In this document: positions 49,077 through 58,719 of the stretch, in pieces
Position numbering within the stretch: position 1 is the first letter of the stretch
Layout: each line of letters starts with the position of its first letter
DNA from: Solanum dulcamara
Taxonomy: Eukaryota > Streptophyta > Magnoliopsida > Solanales > Solanaceae
NCBI RefSeq assembly: GCF_947179165.1
Contig: NC_077240.1
Coordinates: 47,986,501 to 48,050,500, forward strand
Length of the DNA: 64,000 nucleotides
Direction: 5' to 3'
Translations under genes and position numbers: made by a program
The notes under the pieces: generated by a model
What the model was told of the DNA's origin: nothing
Seen by the model: the letters and a program-made list of their open reading frames with translations, nothing else
Database searches by the model: none

Positions 49077-49236
49077 GGAAAATGGAAAACCGCGAGACGA
49101 CACCGGAAATCAATAGATCTAGGCCAAATCTGAACAGATCTGGAGGTATTCGTTGGAAAACAAGCAAAAGGAAAGAAAAGAAAAAGAAAGAAGAAGAATA
49201 AGTAGTGAGCTGTGAGCGCAAGTTGAGGGGCAAGTT

Positions 49237-50857
49237 CAAAGATTATATTTACCCAACCCTTCAAATTCCCCTTCTATTCTAATTTATTCTTCAAAAATTC
49301 CCTAAGGAAAGACTGTCAAATCTCTCTTAAGTTCCTCCTACAATTTCAAGCTAAGGTTTCAAGTTCACCAAGGCTCCTCTTTAATTTCGGAGTTGGTTTC
49401 ATCAAGGTATGTGGGGAATGATCCATGGGTTCCTTTTACCCATGGAGTGCCAAGTTTCCCTTAAAAGATCTCTTGAATTTTAGTGACTTCTCAACCTTAA
49501 TTTTGGTGAATTGCATTAGGCTGTTTCAATTATGTTTTAAATTATTATTAATGGTTATTATAAGCATGATTCTACATCAATTATATGATTTCAAGTCGAA
49601 TTATGAATGCCCATATATGAAGCTACTTTTAATAATGATTTTACATGAATTATGATTAGGAAGTTCAATGATTTTCAAGTATTTTCATGGTTTCCAATCA
49701 TATTGACTATGTATACAAGTTATACTCTAATTTCAGGTATGAATTATGATTATGGATTACCATTGTACTCAAGATATGAATTTCATGAAAGTTATGAAGA
49801 AAGGTGACTTAGGATCCTTAATTGGTGACCCAAGAACCTAATGACATAAACTATGCAAGTATGATTTGTGATGCTGAAAGGCATTTCTCATATTACAATT
49901 ATAGTATGAAATGAGCTACTCTATGAGCTTTAACCCTATGAACAAGATTATTATATATGCTAAATATGATTACTATGTTATGTATTTCATGGAATTTGAC
50001 TTAGAACTGAATAATTCTTGATGTGGGGGCTCAACCTACGGAGTCATTATATAAAGTCTCTTGTCTCATAACTACGTGCCACTGTAGGATTTGCCTTTAT
50101 GGCCTGGCTAGTGCATCACATATAGAACATGTTCATGACACCCGCCTAGTGGTGTAGATTCTACCTTAACATGTAGATTCCCTTTCTTCCATTGTATGGG
50201 GAGACATCGGGATTCCATGTTATAACTTTCATGGTCTTATTGTCGGTTATAGTTCTATCCCACATATGTATACTCTCTTTATGTTCTTTTATGATTTTCA
50301 ACTATGTTTCTAATGCTTTGATTATTATGGTTTTTTCAAGACTTTACTTATTCTCTTTTATCATGTACGTTATTTGATCGTTGCATTCTATGATTTATAT
50401 TACAGGGCTTACCCACATACTTCGTACATTTAAAAGTACTAACGCATATTTGTTGCCTATATTATCTCATAATGTAGGAGTTGAGGATCATATTTCTTCC
50501 ACACATGGCTAGTTGAGTTACCATGCGGTGGAGTTTTTGGTGAGTCCTCATATATCGAGGGAAAGTGATGAATTTGCTCCTTTTTAAAAGAATTTTGTTA
50601 CATTCATATTGAGGGTGAGCTATGGACATGTCTTAGCCCCCACCCATCTTGATTAGTAAGGCATTTATTGGACAAATGATGTAGAGTCTATGTTGTCGTA
50701 CTCTTATACTTTATGGTTCATGTTTTGAGAATCATTCACATGTTATTACCACTTTAATTTACCTTATTCATGCTTATGATACAACAAGAGGCTTGGTTGG
50801 GGCCCTTCGGGGTTTTGATCATAGTGTCACCTCTAGGGCCTAGTCTGGGTCGTGACA
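49237..50857 (+). repeat. LTR of the third chromovirus, part 3
   Basis: Resumes after the LINE with CAAAGATTATATTTACCCAA and ends TGGGTCGTGACA. It contains the donor-like AAG/GTATGTGG (49406/49407), a short version of the GGTGACTTAGGATCC repeat (about 49800), and the acceptor-like CTCATAATGTAG/G (50477/50478). These are 1071 bases apart as a potential intron. Confidence 0.9.
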
Positions 50858-50861
50858 AATT

Positions 50862-50873
50862 TGGTATCAGAGC
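50862..50873 (+). other. Primer-binding site, perfect tRNA-Met type
   Basis: TGGTATCAGAGC, identical over 12 bases to the plant initiator-Met primer site, four bases after the LTR end. It confirms the 3' border and direction of the LTR. Confidence 0.95.
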
Positions 50874-51074
50874 ACAAGATTTAAGATGTCCTAGGGAGTC
50901 CAACATGCCACGTCAAGTAGAGTCTTATTCATGGGTATGAATCGTGCCACATCTATGAATAGGAGGCTATACGAAGTTTTAGGAAATCCTCACTTCTTTC
51001 GTGATCTATGCCATGCGATAGAGTATACTCTAAGACTTCCTTTTCCTAACGATTTTCCTTTGTGAGTTTTAGAA

Positions 51075-51281
51075 ATGCCTCTAATAAGAGAACCTATGCA
51101 AAGAAAGGTCAATGCTAATGAAGACCAAGCTCCTCCGGCCTCTCAAGACAGTGGTCCTCTACCCGACCAAGTGACCAATTCAGAGTTCCAGACTGCTATT
51201 ACCATGCTAGACCAAGTTATGGCCAACCAAGGAGTTTTTGCTCCTCCTAATGCTCCTACTCCATCTTATAGAGTGAGGTGA
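51075..51281 (+). pseudogene. gag start of the third chromovirus (truncated)
   Basis: 68 codons from ATGCCTCTAATAAGAG. MPLIREPMQRKVNANEDQAP, then the SGPLPDQVTNSEFQTAITML block, resembles the N-terminus of gag in this group: a proline- and glutamine-rich start, then a NSEFQTA/NxEFRxA-type line as in the 6359 element. It ends at a stop where homology to gag also ends. The remaining gag and all of pol are absent. Confidence 0.7.
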
Positions 51282-51354
51282 TTGCAAGGATGAACTAAAT
51301 TTGCACTTTTAGAGACTACATTTCATGTCACTAAAGACCCATTTTCTTGTAGTG
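51282..51354 (-). repeat. Possible CACTA-type DNA transposon end
   Basis: The minus strand starts CACTACAAGAAAATGGGTCT (from 51354), followed by TTAGTGAC and TCTCTAAAAGTG. CACTACAAGAAA is the usual terminal sequence of plant CACTA (En/Spm) elements and derived MITEs. Only one end is seen; the partner end and the 3-bp duplication are not found. It sits exactly between the gag fragment and the copia RT, so it may mark a rearrangement. Confidence 0.5.
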
Positions 51355-52110
51355 TTTATTCTAAGAATAAAATTTGCCTCACCAAGATCTTTCATATCAA
51401 AATGGCTTCTAAGAATATTTTTAGAATCATAAATAATATTCATGTTAGAGCCAAAGATAAATAAATCATCAACATATAGGCAAATAATAACATGTGAATT
51501 ATTCAAAGACTTATGATAAATGCACTTATCACACTCATTTATTTTAAAACCATTTTCAATTATGCAAGAATCAAACTTTTCATGCAATTGCTTTAGTGCC
51601 TATTTCAAGCCATATAAGGATTTAGTTAAGTTTACACACTTTGATTTTTTGGCCTTCTTCAACAAAACACTTGAGTTGATCCATATATATTTCCTTATTT
51701 GGGTCTCCATTTTCTAAAGCAATTTTTACATTCATTTGTTGAATATGCAAATCAAAAATTGCAGCCATAGAAATGAAAAGTCCAATGGATGTAATTCTAG
51801 TTACCGGAGAAAAAATATCAAAAGATGCTGGGCCTTCTAGTTGCTTAAAACCTTTAGCAACTAGTCTAACGTTACATTTATCAATAGATCCATCCGGTTT
51901 TAACTTTTTTTATAATACCCATTTGAAAATTGTTTTACAATTTGGTGGTAAATCAACTAACTTCCAAGTTTTATTAGAAAATAGTGATTCTATTTCATCA
52001 TTTACAACCACTTTCAAAAAAAAGAATCATGTGAAGATAAAACTTCTTGTAAAATGAGAGGGTCATCTCCAACATTAAAAATATAAAAATCAAGACCAAA
52101 ATCTTTTTCT
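51355..52110 (-). pseudogene. Ty1/copia reverse transcriptase (minus strand)
   Basis: Minus-strand reading from 52090: FNVGDDPLILQEVLSSHDSF, EIESLFSNKTWKLVDLPPNC, KLKPDGSIDKCNVRLVAKGF (the start block of copia RT), then DLHIQQMNVKIALENGD, where the family has D-V-K-T-A-F-L-N-G (first catalytic Asp read as Asn), then HEKFDSCIIENGFKINECDK and the intact box CLYVDDLFIFGSN. It breaks off after DMKDLGEANFILRI at the CACTA-like end. Several stops. RNase H and 3' LTR are missing. Confidence 0.9.
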
Positions 52111-54009
52111 ACTTTTTTTTTTAAGGGAACAAACCTTACACGAGGCTCCCACCTCTCGTGCGCGGCCAGGTGTTGAGCCGCTCACCCCCAAGCTGTATTA
52201 TACATAAAAACAAAAAAAATACACGGAGGGGGATATAAACCTAACCTCCAATCCTATGGTGTTTCATAAGCCGACCATCCTACTAAGGGAAGCCAACTCA
52301 TCCCCGATACAAGCACATGAAAAGAAAACCTAGAAACTATGCACCTAAAGGAAATGACTCCTCTCGATACAAAGAAACTAGGAAAGCATAAATAAGGGAG
52401 ACTCTTCCTTTACATAAAATAAAGGAAAAATCTAAATAAAACTGGGGATGAATCCTCATAAATGCTATATATACAACAAAAGTAGCGTAGACGATGAACA
52501 TCAAATAACATGGCTAAGATATAACATGGAAAATCACAAACACTGCAATTGGGTGCTCAATCCAAGGATGCAACACAAAATAGTAGATCATGGAGGCTTT
52601 TTAATTCGTTTGGTCTTCCTCCATCTGAAACTGGGCAGGCCGACTCTATCTAGCATGTAGTAACCTCGAGTACCACGAGGTAGCTACTGGAGGGTGGTGT
52701 AGTGGCCTGGAGTGGTAAGAGTGTGACTGTGCTTGGAGAGAGCATCCGCAGTAAAGTTTGCCTCCCTATATACATGCCTGCAAGAAAAGCGAACAAATAA
52801 TTTGGAAATACCAACAAGGTCCTGAGTTACCTGGTGAAGGCTCCACGGAAGTTTAGTCTAATGATTGATCCATTTAGTGAGGAACTCCGAGTAAACTTCT
52901 AGGATAACATGTTGAAAACCCTGTTGAATGCACCATTTAAGCCCATAAACTGCCGCCTCTAGTTCATCTTGATTGTTCGTTCCCTATCCTAACGGTATGG
53001 CGTAGGCGAATATGAATTTACCCATGTGATCTCTTAAGATGCCACCCCCAATTGCCTCTGGATTACCCAATGCGTTGCCGTCAGTGTTCAGCTTGACGAA
53101 ACCGAGTTGTGGCTTAATCCACGAGACTTGGGTGATCTTCATCTTATGAGTACACTTATCTATGCAGGAGATGGTGTGGATCCAGTTCGAGGGCCAATGG
53201 ATATAGGGGTACGCGACTCTAAGAAGATTTGAGATGTCCTTGAAAACTGCAAATTTCACTCTCGCCAAGCTAGAACTCTCCCCCCCGTATTTGCTCGCGC
53301 ACCTATTCTTCCACAAATTCCAACATATAAATATTGGGGTGGAATGGAGGATAATTTTATGAGCTTCTGTGCGGTACTTGCGAAGCCACCAGCTCATAAC
53401 AAGAGGTTTGAGGGGTGTGGCTTCATGCCTTATGCCTAGGGAATTTGAGAAGTAGTGCCAAATATTCCTAGCGAAATGGCCAGTGCTGAAAATGTGCTCT
53501 ATGGTGTCCGGACCTGGACTGTGGCAGCAATAGCATGGTGTGGAAACGTAGCCAAATGCAGTGATCTTTTCCTTTGTTGGCAGCTTGCCTCTAAAAGCCC
53601 TCCACAACAAAAAGGAGCATTTAAAGGGGATGTTTTTGTACCAAGTGTAATGGTCGTATAGTGTCTTGGTCCGGTGTTCCCTCACAAGCTGCCATGCCGA
53701 GGAACATGTGAAGTTCCCATTGGTATTCAGCTTCCAAATGGCCTGATCCGGTGTGTTTCCTTGAAGCTGAAGTGTGGAAGAAGTAATGAGAGAAACGAGC
53801 TGCGCTGGTGCCAACTGATTTAGCATATCGATGTTCCATTGGCCATCTATACGAAAATCAGCTACCCTCATATTGTTTGCTCTTCCCAACTCCTCCCTAT
53901 AGTTGGATAAGGGTCCGATACCTAGCCAATCGTCCCACCAAAAACAGCACGAACCCGAGTGAAGCCTCCATTGAATGTGAGGTTCGGCAATATGTTTGTT
54001 GTGCATCTT
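52111..54009 (-). mobile_element. 5'-truncated L1-type LINE with RNase H, nested in the copia element
   Basis: The minus-strand element ends at the left in a T-run on the plus strand (about 52119-52128), its poly-A tail. The right border is near 54009, where copia reading resumes. Flanks read about TTTTTCTACTT at left and CTTTTACTTCTT at right, an approximate target duplication in T-rich DNA. Only the C-terminal third of ORF2 remains, as expected from incomplete reverse transcription. Confidence 0.85.
52684..54006 (-). pseudogene. L1 ORF2 C-terminus: zinc-binding RT region and RNase H
   Basis: 440 residues with two in-frame stops (the first at 52986-52984). CCFWWDDWLGIGPLSNY, then AIWKLNTNGNFTCSSAWQLV; the RT-associated zinc region spans about 53600-53430, with FKCSFLLWRAFRGKLPTKEK, CYCCHSPGPDTIEHIFSTG and FARNIWHYF. 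RNase H: KLNTDGNALGNPEAIGGGIL keeps the first Asp; DELEAAVYGLKWCIQQG keeps the Glu; VILEVYSEFL has Tyr where related domains have Asp (V-D-S-E); HVYREANFTADALSKHS keeps the last Asp. RNase H fused to L1 ORF2 is known from some plant L1 lineages. Confidence 0.9.
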
Positions 54010-56340
54010 TTACTTCTTCTTAACTCAAAATCACTAATTTCTTTATTTTTAAAGTAGAAGAAGAAGAACTAGGTAGCGACAAATCATTTTTTTCAATCCT
54101 TTGACCCCCACTATTTTTAGAATCAAAAGGAAGTTTATTTTCATAAAAAATAGCATCACCTGATTCTATTATAATATTATATTTAAGTTTAAAAAATCTA
54201 TAGGCTGTACTATTTGAAGCATAACCAAGAAAAACACAAGTAGTAACTTTCTTATCAAACTTTGTAACCTTGGGATCCAATAGCCTCACAAAGTCTAGAC
54301 ATCCCCAAACTCTTAGATATTTGAAACTTGGGTTTTCACCTTTCCACAACTCAAAAGGTGTTGGTTTAGTCTTTTTATGAGGCACGATTCAACACATAAC
54401 ACGTTGTCAAAGTAGCTTCACCCCAAAAATTTAAAGGTGCATTTGACTCAATAAGCATGACATTAGTCAATTCAATCAAAGTTCTATTTTTCCTTTCCGC
54501 TACACCATTAGATGAAGGAGAATAAGAAAGATAAGTTTCATGAATCATTCCCAATTATCTAATAAAAGAATTAAACTCATATTCATGGCGTCTATCACTT
54601 GTAACTCTTTTTATTTTCTTTCCAAACTGATTTTCAACCTTATGGAGATAGATTTTAAAAGTTTCAAAAGCATCACTTTTATTTTTCATTAAGTAAACAT
54701 ATATAAACTTAGAAAAATTATTAATGAAAGTGATAAAATATCTATTTTCTCTATGAGTTAAAATACCTCCAAGTTCACAAATATCTGTGTGAACTAATTC
54801 TAATAAATCAATTTTTCTTTCAACTTGAAAATAAGACCTTTTAGTGATTTGGCTTTACTACAAGCCTCACACTTTTCAAAATTCTTTTTAATCACTAGGA
54901 TTAATCTTAAACTACTCATGATTCCCACAAAATGATCATTAATATGACTCAAATGAGCATGCCAAAAATTAGTAGAAGAAAGCATATAAACAGAAGTAGA
55001 AAATTTATTCATTTCAATATTCAGTTTAAACATCCCATCACAAGCATATCCTTTCCCACAAAAATGCCCTTCTTCACAATTACATATTGATCAGATTCAA
55101 TAATCTATTTAAAGCCTGCTTTATTAAGAAAAAAACTAAACATCAATTTTTTTTATCATGGAAGGAGTATAAAGTACATTTTTCAAAGTTAACACCCTTC
55201 TAGAGGTAAAACACAATTCGACATCTCTAATTCCAAGCACTTGATTAGTGTGAGAATCACCAAGCATAATGGTTGTGGCCTTTTCAAAATGAGTATAGTT
55301 TTAAAATCAATCTTTCTCATAACATACATGATGGTTTGCACCAGAATTAGCCCACCGTCCATCAACATTCTCAATTATGTTTATATCTCTAATTACCACT
55401 ACAAAAGGCTCTTCGGTAACGTTTCCTAAGGTGTAGGACTACGTTTCAGGAATCTATAAAATGGAGCAATATGCCCACCCTTGCCACAAATAAAGCATAG
55501 TCCCGTATTTTGAACTTATTGATTTTGTTCTTGGTTATGTTCATCATTATATTTCTTGGGTGGTCTACCATTATTTTTCTTGAATTTTTTCTTCTTAGTC
55601 TTCAAAGAGGTATTTTTGTTAGATTCAGGAGTAGCACTATTTGAAGTAACTAAATTTATCTTCATTGTGATGTCGCTCTCTTTTGATTGTTAAAGTACAT
55701 CTTGGCCCCTTGCCTCCTATTCCATACGAATTTTCATCATCAACATCTCAAGAGAGGTTTTCTTTTGTTTGTGGCGCATAGTTTTTTGAAACTCCTTCAC
55801 AGAAGGTGGAAGTTCATGTACTATGCCACAAATAATAAGGTTATCTTCAATTTTTACCTCCTCAGACCTGACTATGTAACGATCATTATAAAGTCTTTAG
55901 CTTGTTCCACCACTAATTTGTTGTCCACCATTTGAAAATGAAAAAATCGGCTAGCAGCATATTTTTTCACTCCATCTTCTTGGGTATCATACTTACTCTG
56001 CAATGCTTTCCAAATTTTCTTTACACTAGAGTATGTTCTATCATAATAATAATCATAAAAATTATCACATAGACAATTAAGAATATAATACCGACACTTA
56101 TAGGAATTATCATTGTACTTTTTTACTTTTTCTTGATGAGAAATAAGTTCATTATTATCCATGGAGAGGATATCAATTTTATTAGGATTCTTCTCAGTTA
56201 ACACATAAGAATCATTGAGAAGACTTAAGTAGAAAATACTTTACCCTTCCATCTCTTGAAATGATTACCATTGAACTGAAATGGCTTATTAAGATTTCCC
56301 ATCTTGATATCCGCGGATTTTTCAATTGTTTCCATTGTGT
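54010..56340 (-). pseudogene. Ty1/copia gag, protease and integrase (minus strand)
   Basis: Read right to left. Gag starts near 56334: [20 protein letters not shown], then [14 protein letters not shown]; after a shift an open stretch (56204-55872) with [20 protein letters not shown] and [20 protein letters not shown], then [14 protein letters not shown]. Zinc knuckle LCFICGKGGHIAPFYRF (about 55500): Cys, Cys and His present, the last Cys reads Tyr. Protease near 55350: RWANSGANHHVC, with family Asp-Ser-Gly read as Asn-Ser-Gly. GDSHTNQVLGIRDVELCFTS follows. Integrase: SNGVAERKNRTLIELTNVML, the PLNFWGEATLTTCYVLNRAS block, then the open stretch 54385-54020 with KTKPTPFELWKGENPSFKYL, RVWGCLDFVRLLDPKVTKFD and VFLGYASNSTAYRFF. 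The order gag, protease, integrase, RT is that of copia. Confidence 0.9.
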
Positions 56341-56990
56341 GAATCTCCTTAAAATTGTTGGTGAAATTATAAGATTACAAAAATGGAATAGAAAAAATAA
56401 AATAAAGAAAATAAAATCTCTTCAGGCTGAGGCGCGGATATCTCACTCTCTTTAAGGAGATTCAAGATGGTCCAACAATAATCCTCTTGACTTAGCCCTT
56501 CTAGGATACAATATCCTTATCACAAAGTGTAGCTCAACAAACTCTGGATAAGAGTTGAGTCTAAGGCTCCACAAAAAAGAATACCTCCCTTCAACAAATA
56601 AGAACTCTCTTTTCAACTAACTTTTATGCACTCTATATTTTCTTGTGTGTAAAAAACTAAAGTTAGACCATCTCTATTTATAGATGAGGAAGTATTCTTA
56701 GCAATAAATAGGAAGATAATGGTGGAGTAAATAGAGAAGATAAATAGCCTAGAGGTTAAATATGTTATAAGGTATAATGGAGGAATAAAGAGGGAATAAA
56801 GTGAGAAAAAAAATGCTCCAACATTCTCAGGAACATTCGGATCTTACCAAGTAGTGGTAATTAAGCCCAACGTACAAAACTGTTGCACAATTCAATGTGC
56901 AAAGTAATGCAGCAAAAGGAAGACACACTCACTAACTGCCAAAGGAATGCAGCACCAACTGCCAAAGGAATGCAGAACTAAAGTGATCCC
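56341..56990 (-). repeat. Probable 5' LTR/leader of the minus-strand copia element
   Basis: No coding sequence. The minus strand from about 56826 reads TGTTGGAGCATTTTTTTTCT, a plausible copia LTR start, with a TATA-like TATAAATAG near 56680. The end of the LTR and the primer site are not clear to me. A 23-bp direct duplication (AACTGCCAAAGGAATGCAGC, with ACC) lies at 56934-56956 and 56957-56979. The partner LTR is missing. Confidence 0.4.
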
Positions 56991-58394
56991 AAAATAATTT
57001 TATACTATTAAAATGCTCGAAAGACCAACAATTTGCAATGACGATAAATATCAATTTAATAGGCTAAACTTGTATTTTTCTCATATGGTTTTCATCAAAT
57101 ACAACTTTAATATTATTTATATCATTTTAAGACGTTATACTAATTAGCATGAGATATATGTGTTCGAGAACTAGTGAGTCTATATATATAATTATAGTAA
57201 TCCATAATTTATCTTGATTTAGATAAAGATAAAAAAAAATTATTCAAGTAAAATAAGAAATTTTTTTATCTCTCAATAATTTTTAGATAAGCATTTTCTA
57301 ATATAATCATTGGTTTTAAAGTTAAGATACAATGATCATAATGCCATAAAACACAAAAAATTATTCCATTACTTCAAATCACAAAATATTTTTAATGTTG
57401 TGGATGGAATTATTGTTGACCTTTTTTTTCATATTAACTTAAAATCAAGGAATATATTAGAAAATGCTTATCCTACTCCAATTTGAAAAAGATTAAGAAA
57501 TAAAAATATTTTCTATTTATTAGAATTATTTAAAGCATTATCTCAATGAAAATTAATTAAGAGGTTCCTATGATTTTATATAGATGACCTATATTATTAA
57601 TTTTAAAACTATATGGGGTATTTCTATTTTAATTGATAAAAGCAGATTAAAAAGAAAAAAAAAATATTTTCACGTTTATTTTATTTTGAGGGATTTTATA
57701 AGGAAAAACATAAGAAAACAATCTTTAAAAATAATATTTTATTGGGAAAATAACGCGTTTGAAAGAAAATAAATAATAATTTTACTAGAAAAAGAGGCAT
57801 TTTTCATGCAAAAGTAACAGTAAGGACATTTGTTCTTATCAATGCAATGACAACGAGGACATTTTTGAAGCAAACTATTAATGGAGGATATTATTGTTCA
57901 ATTTCAGAAAATTTAAGGATATTTTAACCATTTTCCGTAGATAACATAATTCAAAAGCGGTAGAACAAACTAATAAGGTACGAGTTAAACTGTACTACAA
58001 AAAACGCCTCATACAATGTCAAGGAGCACCTACATAACTCTAAGTACATAAAATAAGGGGACACAACCTAAAATATTAAAAAGAGAAAGTAAAATAAATA
58101 AATAAGAGAAAGTAAAAAAACAATCATCATGGGTATACTATAGTTGGCTCATCTTAACATAATTTGGTTCTCCAGATGGGTTGGTGGGTTGGTTAGGTTT
58201 CTTCACGACTAAGTGGGGATTTGTTTCGTGAAAAACCTTTTTTGTGGCAAGGGTTAAAATGCTAATTTGAGTTCATAGGTCTTTCATATGAAATTTATCA
58301 TACTTTTTATAATTATTAATTTGTGAGTATGCATGTTGTCTGAGTACCTTGTCTAAATGAGTAATACTTCTTTTTTCTTTTAAAAAAGAAATTA
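56991..58394. other. AT-rich spacer, nothing recognised
   Basis: Very AT-rich, with A/T runs (for example around 57230-57260 and 57650-57670). No protein-like frames on either strand (longest about 62 codons, lysine/isoleucine-rich low complexity). No clear repeats or element ends. Could be host intergenic DNA. Confidence 0.5.
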
Positions 58395-58684
58395 TGATAC
58401 AAGTTAGGTATACACAAAATGAGCTAGCAAGAGTAGTTAGGTGTTGTGGCATGTTAGTTAGAGCTGTTAGCTGTAGTAGTTGTAATTCCAGATTTCTGTT
58501 ATTAGCTTTGGTCCTATAAAGATAGAAACTACATGTAAGATGATTTATTCATGAAATAATACATTCTCATCTCTTCTCTATATTAAATCCTCACTTCTTG
58601 ATTATGTCCCTAATTGGCTATCATCTTCTTTGAGTTTATCTCCTAGATTAACATATTTCACTAATAGATTTCTTAATTGCATCA
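58395..58684 (+). repeat. 5' LTR (290 bp) of a small gypsy element
   Basis: TGATACAAGTTAGG ... TTGCATCA with TGAT/ATCA inverted ends, followed by a primer site. It contains a TATA-like CTATAAAGATAG (about 58515). At 290 bp it fits short-LTR chromoviruses such as Reina. The 3' LTR is not in the window. Confidence 0.75.
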
Positions 58685-58686
58685 AT

Positions 58687-58699
58687 AGGTATCAGATCC
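58687..58699 (+). other. Primer-binding site (tRNA-Met type)
   Basis: AGGTATCAGATCC differs from TGGTATCAGAGCC at two positions. It is two bases after the LTR, setting the direction as plus. Confidence 0.8.
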
Positions 58700-58719
58700 A
58701 TTGATTCTCGACCCAATAA

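Larger units (their letters stand above)
45525..49227 (-). mobile_element. RTE-type LINE, nearly intact (3.7 kb)
   Basis: Flanked by GGACAAGTT (45516-45524) and GGGCAAGTT (49228-49236), 8 of 9 matching. Reading on the minus strand: 5' untranslated part 49227-48890, one long frame for endonuclease and RT (48889-45935), 3' untranslated part with an ACAACAACAA run at the left end, which is a (TTG)n tail. The order endonuclease then RT in one protein, without gag-like ORF1 and with a short-repeat rather than poly-A tail, is that of plant RTE elements. It is the best-preserved element here and sits in an LTR, so it is among the later insertions. Confidence 0.93.
39352..51281 (+). mobile_element. 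5' end of a third gypsy chromovirus, truncated in gag
   Basis: LTR 39352-50857 (about 2.2 kb after removing the inserts), a perfect primer site, a leader homologous to that of the 6359 element (shared CACATCTATGAATAGGAGGC at 12438 and 50949), and a gag start at 51075. Homology stops at about 51281, at a CACTA-like end followed by a copia element, and the rest of this gypsy element is not seen in the window. The nested contents are a solo LTR pair (39513-45065) and the RTE LINE (45525-49227). Confidence 0.85.

Noticed and set aside
50862..50873. tRNA gene
   Set aside because: Only the 12-base primer site complementary to tRNA is present; there is no cloverleaf around it. The same holds at 12353, 35179 and 58687.
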